Below are positions 10,237 to 20,666 of a stretch of 64,000 bases of DNA, in pieces. The notes beneath the pieces were generated by a model. It was not told the DNA's origin. It ran no database searches and saw only the letters and a program-made list of their open reading frames with translations. Where the stretch lies: the NCBI GenBank assembly GCA_947165295.1, contig CAMUZU010000005.1, positions 1-64,000 on the forward strand. Reading direction: 5' to 3'. This DNA comes from an uncultured Selenomonadales bacterium. Its GTDB lineage: Bacteria > Bacillota > Negativicutes > Selenomonadales > Selenomonadaceae. Positions within the stretch are counted from its first letter, which is position 1, and each line of letters begins with the position of its first letter. Made by a program: the position numbers and the translations under genes.

Positions 10237-11019
10237 TCACGCGACGGTTATCACGGTGCCCGTCGTCGGTCGGTCGGCAAAGTTCAAGCCCGAACAGTGA
10301 CACGGCAAAATTCTTTCGACGCCCAAACTTTTAAGCGCGGTCAACGTGCGATTGATTCGCTCGTCGGTCGCGCCCGTCAAGTGCAGTCCGCCAATCACCG
10401 TGCGCACGGGCAGCGAAAATCTGTCGGCAACGTCCGCCGCAATGTTGCAAACGCCGACATGAGCGCACGCCGTCACCACAGCCAAACCGTCGCCGTCGCG
10501 CAGAATCAAAGCAATTTCGTCGCTGAAGTTATCGGGAATTTTATCGTCGCCTTTGACGAATTTGGTCGGGATTGTCTCGAAGTCAAACCGCCGCGCAAAG
10601 TTGCCGACAAGCCACGCGTCCGAATCAATTTGCGTAATGTCGCGACAAACTTTCTGCTTGACGTTGTGAGCCGTCAAAAGCTTTTCGTCGAAGCCGCTGC
10701 CGCGATACTTGAAGCCGTCGCCGTCGCGTGAAAATTTCTCCGTCCAAAAGCCCGCGCCCGTCACCAGCGTTTCAATCTGCGCGACGTCCAAAAGTTTCGG
10801 GAAGCCGCCCGCGTGATCGTAATGCGCGTGACTTATCGCCGCAAGTTTCACCGCCGACAGGTCGACGCCCAAAAGTTTCGCATTGTCGAAAGCCGCGCCC
10901 GTGTGTCCGCAGTCGAAGACAAATTCCGTCGCCGCCGTCGTCACAAGCAAGCTGAGCCCGTGTTCGGCAAGCAAACCGTCGGGTGCCGTGTTCTCAATCA
11001 AAAGCCGCAGTTTCGTCAT
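10237..11019 (-). CDS. MBL-fold metallo-hydrolase
   Basis: SHAHYDHAGGFPKL metal-binding motif; start ATG 11019 preceded by GAGGTGAACACA. Confidence 0.85.
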   Translation of the reverse strand: MTKLRLLIENTAPDGLLAEHGLSLLVTTAATEFVFDCGHTGAAFDNAKLLGVDLSAVKLAAISHAHYDHAGGFPKLLDVAQIETLVTGAGFWTEKFSRDGDGFKYRGSGFDEKLLTAHNVKQKVCRDITQIDSDAWLVGNFARRFDFETIPTKFVKGDDKIPDNFSDEIALILRDGDGLAVVTACAHVGVCNIAADVADRFSLPVRTVIGGLHLTGATDERINRTLTALKSLGVERILPCHCSGLNFADRPTTGTVITVA

Positions 11020-11090
11020 TGTGTTCACCTCAAAGATTTCTTGCAAAAAGTTTGTGCGTCTATTATAAAACGTTGCGGGGTGAATTACCC

Positions 11091-11108
11091 GTCACTTTTA
11101 AAGCGGCC
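11091..11108 (-). repeat. Degenerate copy of the CTTTTAAAG palindromic element
   Basis: GTCACTTTTAAAGCGGCC; reverse complement continues GACGGGTAATTCACCCCGCAACGT, resembling the other copies. Confidence 0.5.
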
Positions 11109-11136
11109 GGCATTAATTTTTTGGGAGGCGAACAAC

Positions 11137-11331
11137 ATGGAGTTTCTGATTGCTTTGGTCATTGTCTTCATCGGAATTGGCGCGTGGATTAATTATCACG
11201 GCGACGAAGTTCCGTCCGACGAAGAATATTTCGACCGCATCAACCGTCACAGCTACGAAGACGACGACGATAACGACGACGATTCGGATAATGATTCCGA
11301 CGACGACGATTCCGACAGCGACGGTGATTGA
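11137..11331 (+). CDS. Small membrane-anchored protein with poly-Asp/Ser acidic tail (64 aa)
   Basis: MEFLIALVIVFIGIGAWINYHGDEVPSDEEYFDRINRHSYEDDDDNDDDSDNDSDDDDSDSDGD; RBS GGGAGG upstream. Confidence 0.7.
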   Translation: MEFLIALVIVFIGIGAWINYHGDEVPSDEEYFDRINRHSYEDDDDNDDDSDNDSDDDDSDSDGD

Positions 11332-11347
11332 TTCGCACAAAATTCCT

Positions 11348-11376
11348 TTGTGCAAACGCCAAATACCTGCTATAAT
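11348..11376 (+). promoter_or_regulatory. Sigma-A-like promoter for HAD hydrolase
   Basis: TTGTGC - 17 bp - TATAAT. Confidence 0.6.
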
Positions 11377-11417
11377 CTGCGCGGATTTCCAAACTGAATT
11401 TAAACGGAGTGATTGTG

Positions 11418-12221
11418 ATGAATGTGAAGTTGTTTGTGACGGACATCGACGGGACGTTGATGCCCGAAGGCGGGCGCATTTCCGCCAAAAACATCAAGGC
11501 GATTCACGACATGGAACAAGCGGGCGTTAAAGTCGTCTTGGCGACGGGCAGAATGTACAAGGCCGCGCTTCCGATTGCCGAACAGCTCGGCCTGCACGTC
11601 CCGATTATCGCTTACAACGGCGCAATGATTAAGTCGTCCAACGGCGAAGTCCTGCACACACAATTCATGAACGAAACGATTGCCAAAAAAGTTTTAATGT
11701 TCTTTGAGCAACGCAACTGGCACGTGCAAAGTTACAGCGACGACGAACTTTACTTCCCGAAACGCGACCGCTACGTTCAATATTACGAAGACATGCAAAA
11801 AGTCACCGGCAACGAAGTCGGCTGGCACGGCATGTACGAACACACTCAAAACGTCGCCAAACTGCTGAGCATCTCCGGCAAGAGCGACGAACTGTCCAAC
11901 CGCATGCGCGAAATTAAAAAGTTCTTCGGCGCGCAGGTTGAAGTTACCCGTTCAAGTGACCTGTTCGCGGAATTCCTTGCGGGCGGTTGCACGAAAGCCG
12001 GCGCGGTGAAAGTCATTGCCGACAAGCTCGGCATTGAACGCACGGAAATTATGGCTATCGGCGACTCCGAAAACGATTTGCCGATGTTGCGCTCGGTCGG
12101 CAGAAGTATCGCAATGGGCAACGCAATTCCCGCCGTCAAACGCTCGTGTTTCTATCGCACGGACACTTGTGAAAACGACGGCTTTGCCAAAGCGGTTTAC
12201 GAATATGTCTTGCGCGGGTAA
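11418..12221 (+). CDS. Cof-type HAD-IIB family hydrolase
   Basis: DIDGTLMPEGG, LATGRMYKAA, AIGDSENDLPMLRSVG HAD motifs. Confidence 0.9.
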   Translation: MNVKLFVTDIDGTLMPEGGRISAKNIKAIHDMEQAGVKVVLATGRMYKAALPIAEQLGLHVPIIAYNGAMIKSSNGEVLHTQFMNETIAKKVLMFFEQRNWHVQSYSDDELYFPKRDRYVQYYEDMQKVTGNEVGWHGMYEHTQNVAKLLSISGKSDELSNRMREIKKFFGAQVEVTRSSDLFAEFLAGGCTKAGAVKVIADKLGIERTEIMAIGDSENDLPMLRSVGRSIAMGNAIPAVKRSCFYRTDTCENDGFAKAVYEYVLRG

Positions 12222-12771
12222 TTTCAAACGAATCCCGTTAATCGCGGCGTTGCTGATATTTTTGTTCGCGTCGACGGTTCAAGCTCAAGTCAACGTCGAC
12301 GAATTGAAACAAACTTATTCGCTCGAAAAACATTCGGAAGGCGGCTTCTTCGCGGAAATGTACACGTCGCCTTTCGTGAGTGACGGGCGGGCGACGGCGG
12401 GCAGCATTTACTTCCTGCTTGAAGGCGACGACGTTTCGCACTTCCACCAAATCGACTGCGACGAAATTTGGTACTATCACGCGGGTTGCGGCATGAAAAT
12501 CATTTCTCTGCGCGACGGCAATGTCGAAGAAATTTTGCTCGGCGTCGACCCGAAACTAAATCAACGCCCGATGGTTGTCGTGCCTGCGGGAACAATTTTC
12601 GCCGCCGAAAATATCGACAAGACTTCGTGGACGTTCATATCGTGTGCAACGACGCCGCGATTCAAATACGAAGGCTTTCGACTGGTGCCGCGCCGTGAGC
12701 TGGAAAGTTTGTATCCCGCGTTGCCCGAAGAAATTTTGCAATTTGCGTATGAAGAAATTCCCGCGCCGTGA
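12205..12771 (+). CDS. Cupin (DUF985-like) protein with N-terminal signal/TM segment
   Basis: KQTYSLEKHSEGGFFAEMY...SIYFLLEGDDVSHFHQIDCDEIWYYHAG; hydrophobic N-term; ATG 12205 overlaps the upstream gene. Confidence 0.7.
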   Translation: MSCAGNFKRIPLIAALLIFLFASTVQAQVNVDELKQTYSLEKHSEGGFFAEMYTSPFVSDGRATAGSIYFLLEGDDVSHFHQIDCDEIWYYHAGCGMKIISLRDGNVEEILLGVDPKLNQRPMVVVPAGTIFAAENIDKTSWTFISCATTPRFKYEGFRLVPRRELESLYPALPEEILQFAYEEIPAP

Positions 12772-12782
12772 GGAGCAGTTTT

Positions 12783-13682
12783 ATGGAACAGACCAAAGAG
12801 TTCGCCGACAAATCGCGCATAATCATCGTCACGGGCATGAGCGGTTCGGGCAAAACGCAAGCTTGCCGTTATCTTGAAGATCTCGGCTATTTTTGCGTGG
12901 ACAATTTGCCGCCCGTGTTTATCCCGAAATTCGTTGAGCTGTGCACGCACGCGACGGGTCACTTTAACAAGATGGTTTTCGTCGTCGACACGCGCAGCCG
13001 CGAATTTTTTGACGACCTGGTTCAAGTCCTCGACGACATGGACAAAGACAATCAAGATTACGAAATGCTGTTCACGGACGCTTCAGACGACGTGATTATT
13101 CGCCGCTACAAAGAGACGCGCCGCCGTCACCCGATGGCTCCGTCAACGCGAATTTCCGACGGCGTCTTCAAGGAACGCACGCGCCTTGAAAGTGTCCGTG
13201 CGAAGGCGACATACATTATCGACACGTCGAACTTGTCGAAGGTTGAACTGCGCGAAAAAATTCAGCGACTCTTCGGCAACTCCGACGGCGAAATAATGAA
13301 CATTGCCGTGCTGTCGTTCGGCTTTAAGTACGGCATGCCGCTTGATGCCGACATGGTGCTTGACGTGCGCTTTTTGCCGAATCCGTTTTACGTTCAGGAA
13401 CTTCGTCACAAGAGCGGAAGTGTGCCCGAAGTTGCCGCGTACATTGAAGAGAAACCCGTCACGCAAGAATATCTCAAGCGGCTCGACGCGTTCATTGACT
13501 TTCTCGTCCCGCAATATGTTCGCGAAGGCAAAAGTCAACTCGTTATCGCAATCGGTTGCACGGGCGGAATGCACCGCTCGGTTTTCGTCGCCAAACACGT
13601 TTACGACCTGTTGGCGAAGAAAAGTTACGCCGTCAATCTTGAACACCGCGACTTGATGAAAAACGACGTGTGGGAGGTGTAG
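12783..13682 (+). CDS. rapZ: RNase adapter / nucleotide-binding protein RapZ (YvcJ)
   Basis: IIIVTGMSGSGKTQACRYLEDLGYFCVDNLP; IGCTGGMHRSVFVA; followed by yvcK and whiA. Confidence 0.95.
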   Translation: MEQTKEFADKSRIIIVTGMSGSGKTQACRYLEDLGYFCVDNLPPVFIPKFVELCTHATGHFNKMVFVVDTRSREFFDDLVQVLDDMDKDNQDYEMLFTDASDDVIIRRYKETRRRHPMAPSTRISDGVFKERTRLESVRAKATYIIDTSNLSKVELREKIQRLFGNSDGEIMNIAVLSFGFKYGMPLDADMVLDVRFLPNPFYVQELRHKSGSVPEVAAYIEEKPVTQEYLKRLDAFIDFLVPQYVREGKSQLVIAIGCTGGMHRSVFVAKHVYDLLAKKSYAVNLEHRDLMKNDVWEV

Positions 13683-13683
13683 C

Positions 13684-13756
13684 TGATAGGTGATAGCTTA
13701 TAGCTTATAGTTTTTTTACTATCAGCTGTAAGCTAAAAGCTATAAGCTCAAAAGCT
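13684..13756. repeat. AT-rich inverted/low-complexity repeat (AGCTTATAGCTTATAG...AAAGCTATAAGCT)
   Basis: Read directly; complementary arms around TTTTTTT in the rapZ-yvcK gap. Confidence 0.7.
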
Positions 13757-15046
13757 ATGTTCCATCTTTTGAAGTGGCTGTACCCCGGCATGAAAATGAA
13801 ACGCTGGTTGCTCCTGTTCGCAATCGGCGTGATGATGTTCAGCTTCGGCGGCGCGTTGGCAATCAATTACGAATACCTCGGCCGCGCAGAAGAAGAAATT
13901 TTCATGCTCGTTTACCGCATTGTCGGCAGCTACAATTACGCGGTGACAATGTTCGTCGGCTTGATAATTCTCGTCGTCGGCGCGTGTATCATGATGTATG
14001 CGACGCGGTCAATCATTCGTTCGATAATCGCCGTGTTGCTTCCCGACCGTTCGGAGAAGATTGTCGACTTGGTTTATCAGGAACGCAAACTCGGACGCGG
14101 CCCCGCGGTGACGGTTATCGGTGGCGGTCACGGCTTGAGCGTTTTACTGCGCGGGATAAAGACTTCGACCAACAATGTTGCGGCTGTCGTGACGGTTGCG
14201 GACGACGGCGGAAGTTCCGGCCGACTTCGCACGGAGCTGGGCATTATTCCGCCGGGCGATTTGCGGAACTGTCTTGTCGCGTTGGCGGACACCGAACCGC
14301 TCATGGAAAAACTTTTCCAGTACCGTTTCGAGGGCGACACCGCGCTTGCCGGTCACAGTTTCGGCAACTTGTTTATCGCGGCAATGAACGAAGTCACGGG
14401 CGACATGGAGACCGCGCTCAAAGAGTCGTCGAAAGTTCTTGCCGTCAAAGGTCGCGTCATTCCCGCGAGCAAAGAACACGTTCGACTTGATGCCGTCATG
14501 ACCGACGGGACGGTTGTCGAAGGCGAGTCGCAAATTCCCGAAGCGCACAAGACAATTCGCCGCGTGCAACTTTATCCCAAACACGTCAAAGCAGTGCCCG
14601 CCGCGCTTGACGCGATTGAATCCGCCGACGCGATTATCCTGGGGCCCGGAAGTTTATACACGAGTATCATGCCCAATCTTTTGGTTGACGGTGTTGCCGA
14701 CGCGTTGAAACGTTCCAAAGCGATTAAGATTTACATTTGCAACGTCTTGACGCAACCGGGCGAAACCGACGGTTACAGCGCGTCGAATCACGCGAAGGCG
14801 ATTCTTGACCACACGGGCAAAGGCGCGATTGATTACGTGCTTGTCAACTCCACGCCGATTCCCGACGAAATGTGGCGCGGCACGGGTGCGACGCCCGTCG
14901 ACATTGACGAAGACAAAGTTAATGCGCTCGGTTGCGGGCTTGTCAAAGCCGACTTGATGAGTTCGACTCAAGCCGGCCGCCACGATCCCGAAAAACTTTG
15001 CGCCGCCGTCATGAAGATGATTTACACGCTCGGCGGTCGTCGTTGA
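13757..15046 (+). CDS. yvcK: YvcK/CofD-like gluconeogenesis factor
   Basis: TVIGGGHGLSVLLRGIK, VTVADDGGSSGRLRTELGIIPPGDLRNCLVALAD; N-terminal TM helices. Confidence 0.95.
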   Translation: MFHLLKWLYPGMKMKRWLLLFAIGVMMFSFGGALAINYEYLGRAEEEIFMLVYRIVGSYNYAVTMFVGLIILVVGACIMMYATRSIIRSIIAVLLPDRSEKIVDLVYQERKLGRGPAVTVIGGGHGLSVLLRGIKTSTNNVAAVVTVADDGGSSGRLRTELGIIPPGDLRNCLVALADTEPLMEKLFQYRFEGDTALAGHSFGNLFIAAMNEVTGDMETALKESSKVLAVKGRVIPASKEHVRLDAVMTDGTVVEGESQIPEAHKTIRRVQLYPKHVKAVPAALDAIESADAIILGPGSLYTSIMPNLLVDGVADALKRSKAIKIYICNVLTQPGETDGYSASNHAKAILDHTGKGAIDYVLVNSTPIPDEMWRGTGATPVDIDEDKVNALGCGLVKADLMSSTQAGRHDPEKLCAAVMKMIYTLGGRR

Positions 15047-15082
15047 CTTTTGTTTTTTGTCGTTGCGCACGACGGGCGTTGT

Positions 15083-15186
15083 GTTGCTTTTCTTTTGGCG
15101 CAAAAGAAAAGTAACCAAAAGAAAACAGCCCGCAGGTGAAACATCCTGTTTCAACCGCGGGCGGCGGCCGTCATCCATGACGGCCG
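15083..15186 (+). repeat. Three-hairpin dispersed repeat, copy 3
   Basis: Near-identical to copies 1 and 8; lies between yvcK and whiA. Confidence 0.9.
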
Positions 15187-15224
15187 GATATTCGTCGCGG
15201 TTATCGTTGCGGTTGGAGGTTGTC

Positions 15225-16100
15225 ATGTCGAGTTACGCTCAGGAAGTCAAAAACGAATTGGCGCGAATCTTCGGCGACGAACACGAAACTTTAATTGCCG
15301 AATTCGCCGCACTGTTGACTGTCGGCGCGAAGGTTGTCGGCGGGCGACTTGAATTCGCCACGACAAATGCCGCCGTCGCACGCAAAGTTATCACGTTGGC
15401 GAAAAAAGTTTTCCCCGCCGTCAAGCCCGAAGTAGCCGCCGTCCGCCGCAAAAAGTTGAACAAGGACATGAATTACGTCGTGCGAATTCTGTTGACGGGC
15501 GACGTGCAAAACTTTCTGGAACGGCTTGACGCGCCCGAATTGTTCCGTCGCACGCGATTTAAAGTCGCTTGGTTGCGCGGCGCATTTTTGGCGAAAGGCA
15601 CGGTCAATCGCCCCGAAGCGCAGTACCTGTTGCAGATTGTGACGCGGTCGGCGGACGTGGCGAAGTTCGTTCGCAAGCAGTTGGCGGCCGTCGAGTTCAG
15701 CGCGGGACTTTATCAGCGCAAGAAACGTTTCGTCGTGTGGTTGCGTGAAGGCGACGCGATTTGCGATTTCCTCGGCATGGTCGGCGCGAAAGAGGCGGTC
15801 GAACGTTTCGAGGTCACGCGCAACTTAAAGGAAGTTCGCATGCAGGTCAACCGCCTGGTCAATATGGACACGTCCGCGGTCAACCGTGCCGCCGAAGCCG
15901 CCAATCGTCAGCTGGCGGACATAAAAATTTTGTTGGCGCGCAATTATCCCGTCACGAAAAAAATCCGCGAGGCAATGGACTTGCGGCTTGCGTTTCCCGC
16001 GTGCACAATGGGCGAATTGGCGGAAAAACTTTCTTTGACTCGTGCCGGCTTGACGTATCGTTTCGACAAGATTCATCGTCTGGCGAAAAAATTTCGATAA
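15225..16100 (+). CDS. whiA: DNA-binding protein WhiA
   Basis: MSSYAQEVKNELARI...; C-term REAMDLRLAFPACTMGELAEKLSLTRAGLTYRFDKIHRLAKK. Confidence 0.92.
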   Translation: MSSYAQEVKNELARIFGDEHETLIAEFAALLTVGAKVVGGRLEFATTNAAVARKVITLAKKVFPAVKPEVAAVRRKKLNKDMNYVVRILLTGDVQNFLERLDAPELFRRTRFKVAWLRGAFLAKGTVNRPEAQYLLQIVTRSADVAKFVRKQLAAVEFSAGLYQRKKRFVVWLREGDAICDFLGMVGAKEAVERFEVTRNLKEVRMQVNRLVNMDTSAVNRAAEAANRQLADIKILLARNYPVTKKIREAMDLRLAFPACTMGELAEKLSLTRAGLTYRFDKIHRLAKKFR

Positions 16101-16114
16101 GCGGAGGTTTTAAC

Positions 16115-16615
16115 ATGGGTGGCTTGAGCTCGGCGTTCTCGTCGAATTTCATGCTTTTTGCCGCAGCGGGCGTTCTGATTTTGATTATGCTCGGTCTGAT
16201 AATAAATCTGTACGTGGAGCTGTCGACGATAAAGACGCGCTACAAACGCATGATGGAAGGTTCCGAAGGCGAAAGCATCGAACAAATGTTGTCGGCGCAC
16301 ACGTCGGCGGTCAACGAAATTTCCGACAGTCAACGGCAGGTCGAACGCAAGCTTGAGGCACTCGACGAACTTGTCAAAAGTTCGCTGGCACGTGTCGCGG
16401 TGGTTCACTTCGACGCCTTTGAGAAAACCGGTCAAGGTCTCAGCTGGTGCATGGCAATGCTTGACCGCAACAACAACGGCGTGATTCTGTCGTCGATTTG
16501 CGGGCAGGAGTCGGAGCGCAGTTACGTCAAGCCGATTGAAGAAGGACGCGTCGCCGCCAATTACAAACTCACCCGCGAAGAAGAACAGGCACTTCGTCAA
16601 GCAATGAGCCAATAA
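16115..16615 (+). CDS. DUF4446-like membrane protein
   Basis: N-terminal TM helix; VHFDAFEKTGQGLSWCMAMLDRNNNGVILSSI. Confidence 0.75.
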   Translation: MGGLSSAFSSNFMLFAAAGVLILIMLGLIINLYVELSTIKTRYKRMMEGSEGESIEQMLSAHTSAVNEISDSQRQVERKLEALDELVKSSLARVAVVHFDAFEKTGQGLSWCMAMLDRNNNGVILSSICGQESERSYVKPIEEGRVAANYKLTREEEQALRQAMSQ

Positions 16616-16618
16616 AAA

Positions 16619-16648
16619 ATTCCCCGCCGTGTGACGGGGAATTTTTTT
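16619..16648 (+). terminator. Rho-independent terminator
   Basis: ATTCCCCGCCGTGTGACGGGGAATTTTTTT. Confidence 0.85.
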
Positions 16649-16664
16649 GCGATAACGTCAAGGT

Positions 16665-19600
16665 TCAGCTTGCGTTGGTCCGTGAAGTTTCGTCTTCGGG
16701 GACGGCTTCGTTGTCGACAACTTTCAGTTCACGATAACGCGCCATGCCCGTGCCTGCGGGAATCAGCTTGCCGATTATGACGTTTTCTTTCAAGCCGATA
16801 AGCGGGTCGATTTTGCCTTTGATGGCGGCGTCCGTCAAAACTCTGGTGGTCTCTTGGAAACTTGCCGCGCTCAAGAAAGAATCGGTTGCAAGCGACGCCT
16901 TCGTTATGCCGAGCAGAATCGGTTTGGCGACGGCGGGCGCACGGTCTTCCTCGATGGCTTTGGTGTTTGTCGCCTCGAAGATGTTCACGTCGACGAGTTC
17001 GCCCGGCAAAAATTCGGTGGAGCCGCTGTCTTCGATTTTGACCTTGTGCAACATTTGGCGAACCATTACTTCGATGTGTTTGTCGTTGATTTCGACGCCC
17101 TGGGACTTGTAGACTTTTTGGACTTCTTTGACCAGGTAGCGGTGAGTTTCTCTTATGCCGCAAATGCGCAAGATGTCGTGCGGGTTTTTCGGACCGTCGG
17201 TGATTTGGTCGCCGGCTTGGATTTGCTCGCCGGGTTTGACTCGCGGCGTTACTCCAAACGGTATCGTATATTCGCGCCGCTGTTGATTTTCAGGGTCAAA
17301 CGGCTCGATTACCAACGTGCGCAAATTGTTCTTGTCCGGCTCGCCCTCTATAACGGTACCCGAAACCTCGGCTATGAGCGCCGCCGATTTGGGCTTGCGC
17401 GCTTCAAACAACTCTTCTACACGTGGCAGACCTTGAGTTATGTCGCCGCCGGCAACCCCGCCCGTGTGAAAGGTCCGCATGGTCAACTGCGTGCCCGGTT
17501 CCCCGATTGACTGCGCCGCTATTATCCCGACCGCTTCGCCGACTTCAACGTCGCAACGGTTGGCTAAATCTCGCCCGTAACATTTTTGGCAGACCCCAAA
17601 AGGACTGCGACAAGTCAAAACCGACCGTATAAAAACTTTGTCCCGCACGGAGCATATAGCCTCCACGTTAGACTCGTCAACGGTATCATTAATCCGAGCA
17701 ATTAAGTTACCCGCCGAGTCAAAGATATCTTCGGCCAAGGTCCTGCCAAGGATTCGCTCTGCCAAGGATTCGATCACCCCAACTTTGCCGCTTCGGGTGT
17801 CCTCCGTAATAGCCTCAACGGCTATACCGCGCACCCCACGCAGCCGCACAACTACAAAGTGTTCCTCAGAGTCCAAAAGACCCTCGATAAGAGCCGCAGT
17901 CAAAACAGTCCCCGCAGCCAACCCCGCAACGCCCGCCGCCAAAGTTTTGCCAATAAGCCCGGCGATAAAGGCCGATTTATGCCGAAAGCGCGCTTTTGCG
18001 TCGCGTGTGCCCAAGCGCACAACCTCGACCCCATTAAATGCTCGCAAGGTTATCTCCTCCACGTCGGCCTTGGTCAAAAGCTCCAACTGCGAATCGCCCA
18101 GCGTTGTGTCGCGTGGTATTAGTGTCTCTGTGGTCCGCTCATCTACGACTGATGAGGCAAGCACGCGCCCCAAAAGCTCCTCAAACAAGATGGCTACGGC
18201 GTCGCCCGTGTCTTCGGCCAGAATTGCGCGCTCCCGCGTAAGGTCAATAACCTCTTGCGTGCAATCCGCGGATCGAACGATAACGTCCTGAGCGACGTCA
18301 ACAAGACGTCTGGTAAGATAGCCGGAGTCAGCAGTGCGAAGAGCGGTATCAGCGAGCCCTTTACGAGCGCCGTGAGAGGAAATGAAGTAGTCGGAAACGG
18401 AAAGCCCTTCGCGGAAGTTGGCGGTGATAGGCAGGTCGATAGTCTTTCCGGAGGGGTCAGCCATAAGCCCGCGCATGCCGGCAAGTTGACGCATCTGTTG
18501 TTTGTTGCCGCGAGCGCCGGAGTCAGCCATCATGAAAATGGGGTTAAAGGGGTCCATGTTTTTCATCATGGCATCGGCGACAGTATCGGTGGCAATTTCC
18601 CAGAGCGAGCAGACTTTGTTGTAGCGTTCTTGGTCGGTAATGAGCCCGCGGTTGAAGAAGGCTTCGACTTTTTTGACTTTATCGGAGGTATGAGCAAGGA
18701 TGACCTTTTTATCGGGCGGAACGATAACATCGGAGATGGCAACGGTCATACCGGCGAGGCAAGCGAAGTGGTAGCCGAGGCGTTTAACGGAGTCGATGAC
18801 TTCAGCAGTTTTAGTGGCGCCGAAAAGGTTAAAACAGTCGGCAACGAGTTTCCCGAGAGCTTTTTTATTCATGAGTTCGCCGAGCTGCCAGTTGCCGTCG
18901 GAGCAGGTGAAAAAGCGCAAGTCCCGCGGGAGAATTTCGTTAAAGATGAGCCTTCCGACGGAAGAATCAACGAGAACGTGAGAATCGTCGGCGAGATGGA
19001 CGAGTTTAGTCGGGAGTTGGTCGACGTTAACGCGAACTTTAACGGGCGCCTGAAGGTCAAGGGCACCGGTATGGTAAGCAAGCAGCGCTTCGTTGTAGGA
19101 CGAAAAGACTTTGCCGCAGCCTTTGACGCGGCGATTAGGCGAATCGTTGCGGATTTTTGTCAAATAATAGGTACCGAGCACCATGTCCTGCGTTGGGACG
19201 ATGATGGGTTTGCCGTCTTTCGGGGCGAGAATGTGGTTGGCGGCAAGCATGAGCACGCGAGCTTCAGCCTGAGCTTCGGCACTGAGCGGCAGGTGAATTG
19301 CCATCTGATCACCGTCGAAGTCGGCGTTGTAGGCGGTACAGGCAAGCGGGTGAAGTTTAAGAGCGCGGCCTTCGGTCAAGACAGGTTCGAACGCCTGAAT
19401 GCCGAGTCGGTGCAGAGTCGGGGCACGGTTGAGCAGCACGGGATGTTCTTTGATGACTTCTTCAAGCACGCCCCAGACTTCGGCATTGGCACGGTCAACT
19501 TTACGTTTGGCGGCTTTGATGGTGAGATTTTGATCGGCGGATAATTTTTTCATTACGAAAGGTTTGAACAGTTCAAGCGCCATTTCTTTCGGAAGACCGC

Positions 19601-20666
19601 ATTGATGAAGTTTAAGTTCCGGCCCGACGACGATAACCGAACGCCCCGAGTAGTCGACGCGCTTGCCTAAGAGATTTTGCCGGAAACGACCCTGCTTGCC
19701 TTTGAGCATATCGGACAGCGATTTTAATGGTCTGTTGCCCGGCCCGGTCACAGGTCTGCCCCGTCGCCCATTATCAATCAGCGCATCCACCGCCTCCTGT
19801 AACATGCGCTTTTCGTTGCGGACGATGATGTCGGGAGCTTTCAAGTTGAGCAGACGACGCAGACGATTGTTGCGGTTGATGACGCGGCGATACAAATCGT
19901 TCAAGTCACTTGTCGCGAAACGTCCGCCGTCAAGCTGAACCATTGGGCGCAATTCGGGCGGGATAACGGGAATGACCGTCATGATCATCCATTCGGGTTT
20001 GTTCCCGGACTTACGGAACGCCTCGACAACTTCAAGGCGACGAATCGCACGAAGACGTTTCTGCCCGTTCGACGAATTGAGTTCACTGCGGAGTTCTTCG
20101 CTCAGTTCGTCCAAATTAATTTCGCGAAGGAGCTGTTGAATCGCTTCGGCACCCATGCCGACTTTAAACGCGTCGCGGCCGAAAGTTTCGCGGGCAAGAC
20201 GGTACTGCCCTTCGGTTATGATGTCTTTCTTTTTCAGGTCGGTGTCACCGGGGTCAAGGACGATGTACGACGCAAAGTAAAGCACGCGCTCCAAAGCACG
20301 CGGCGACATATCCAAAAGCAAACCCATGCGCGACGGGATGCCCTTGAAATACCAGATGTGCGAAACGGGCGCGGCAAGTTCAATGTGTCCCATGCGTTCG
20401 CGGCGGACTTTGGCGCGGGTGACTTCAACGCCGCAACGGTCGCAGATTGTGCCCTTGTAACGAATGCGCTTATATTTGCCGCAGTGACATTCCCAGTCGC
20501 GTGTGGGGCCGAAAATGCGTTCGCAAAAGAGACCGTCGCGTTCGGGCTTGAGCGTGCGGTAGTTGATGGTTTCGGGCTTTTTAACTTCGCCGTGAGACCA
20601 CTGTTTGATAATTTCGGGCGAGGCAAGCCCGATACGCATAGAGTCGAAAATGTTCACGTCAAGCAT
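16665..20666 (-). CDS. rpoC: RNA polymerase beta' subunit
   Basis: 1333 aa; [20 protein letters not shown] catalytic motif; [16 protein letters not shown]. Confidence 0.98.
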   Translation of the reverse strand: MLDVNIFDSMRIGLASPEIIKQWSHGEVKKPETINYRTLKPERDGLFCERIFGPTRDWECHCGKYKRIRYKGTICDRCGVEVTRAKVRRERMGHIELAAPVSHIWYFKGIPSRMGLLLDMSPRALERVLYFASYIVLDPGDTDLKKKDIITEGQYRLARETFGRDAFKVGMGAEAIQQLLREINLDELSEELRSELNSSNGQKRLRAIRRLEVVEAFRKSGNKPEWMIMTVIPVIPPELRPMVQLDGGRFATSDLNDLYRRVINRNNRLRRLLNLKAPDIIVRNEKRMLQEAVDALIDNGRRGRPVTGPGNRPLKSLSDMLKGKQGRFRQNLLGKRVDYSGRSVIVVGPELKLHQCGLPKEMALELFKPFVMKKLSADQNLTIKAAKRKVDRANAEVWGVLEEVIKEHPVLLNRAPTLHRLGIQAFEPVLTEGRALKLHPLACTAYNADFDGDQMAIHLPLSAEAQAEARVLMLAANHILAPKDGKPIIVPTQDMVLGTYYLTKIRNDSPNRRVKGCGKVFSSYNEALLAYHTGALDLQAPVKVRVNVDQLPTKLVHLADDSHVLVDSSVGRLIFNEILPRDLRFFTCSDGNWQLGELMNKKALGKLVADCFNLFGATKTAEVIDSVKRLGYHFACLAGMTVAISDVIVPPDKKVILAHTSDKVKKVEAFFNRGLITDQERYNKVCSLWEIATDTVADAMMKNMDPFNPIFMMADSGARGNKQQMRQLAGMRGLMADPSGKTIDLPITANFREGLSVSDYFISSHGARKGLADTALRTADSGYLTRRLVDVAQDVIVRSADCTQEVIDLTRERAILAEDTGDAVAILFEELLGRVLASSVVDERTTETLIPRDTTLGDSQLELLTKADVEEITLRAFNGVEVVRLGTRDAKARFRHKSAFIAGLIGKTLAAGVAGLAAGTVLTAALIEGLLDSEEHFVVVRLRGVRGIAVEAITEDTRSGKVGVIESLAERILGRTLAEDIFDSAGNLIARINDTVDESNVEAICSVRDKVFIRSVLTCRSPFGVCQKCYGRDLANRCDVEVGEAVGIIAAQSIGEPGTQLTMRTFHTGGVAGGDITQGLPRVEELFEARKPKSAALIAEVSGTVIEGEPDKNNLRTLVIEPFDPENQQRREYTIPFGVTPRVKPGEQIQAGDQITDGPKNPHDILRICGIRETHRYLVKEVQKVYKSQGVEINDKHIEVMVRQMLHKVKIEDSGSTEFLPGELVDVNIFEATNTKAIEEDRAPAVAKPILLGITKASLATDSFLSAASFQETTRVLTDAAIKGKIDPLIGLKENVIIGKLIPAGTGMARYRELKVVDNEAVPEDETSRTNAS

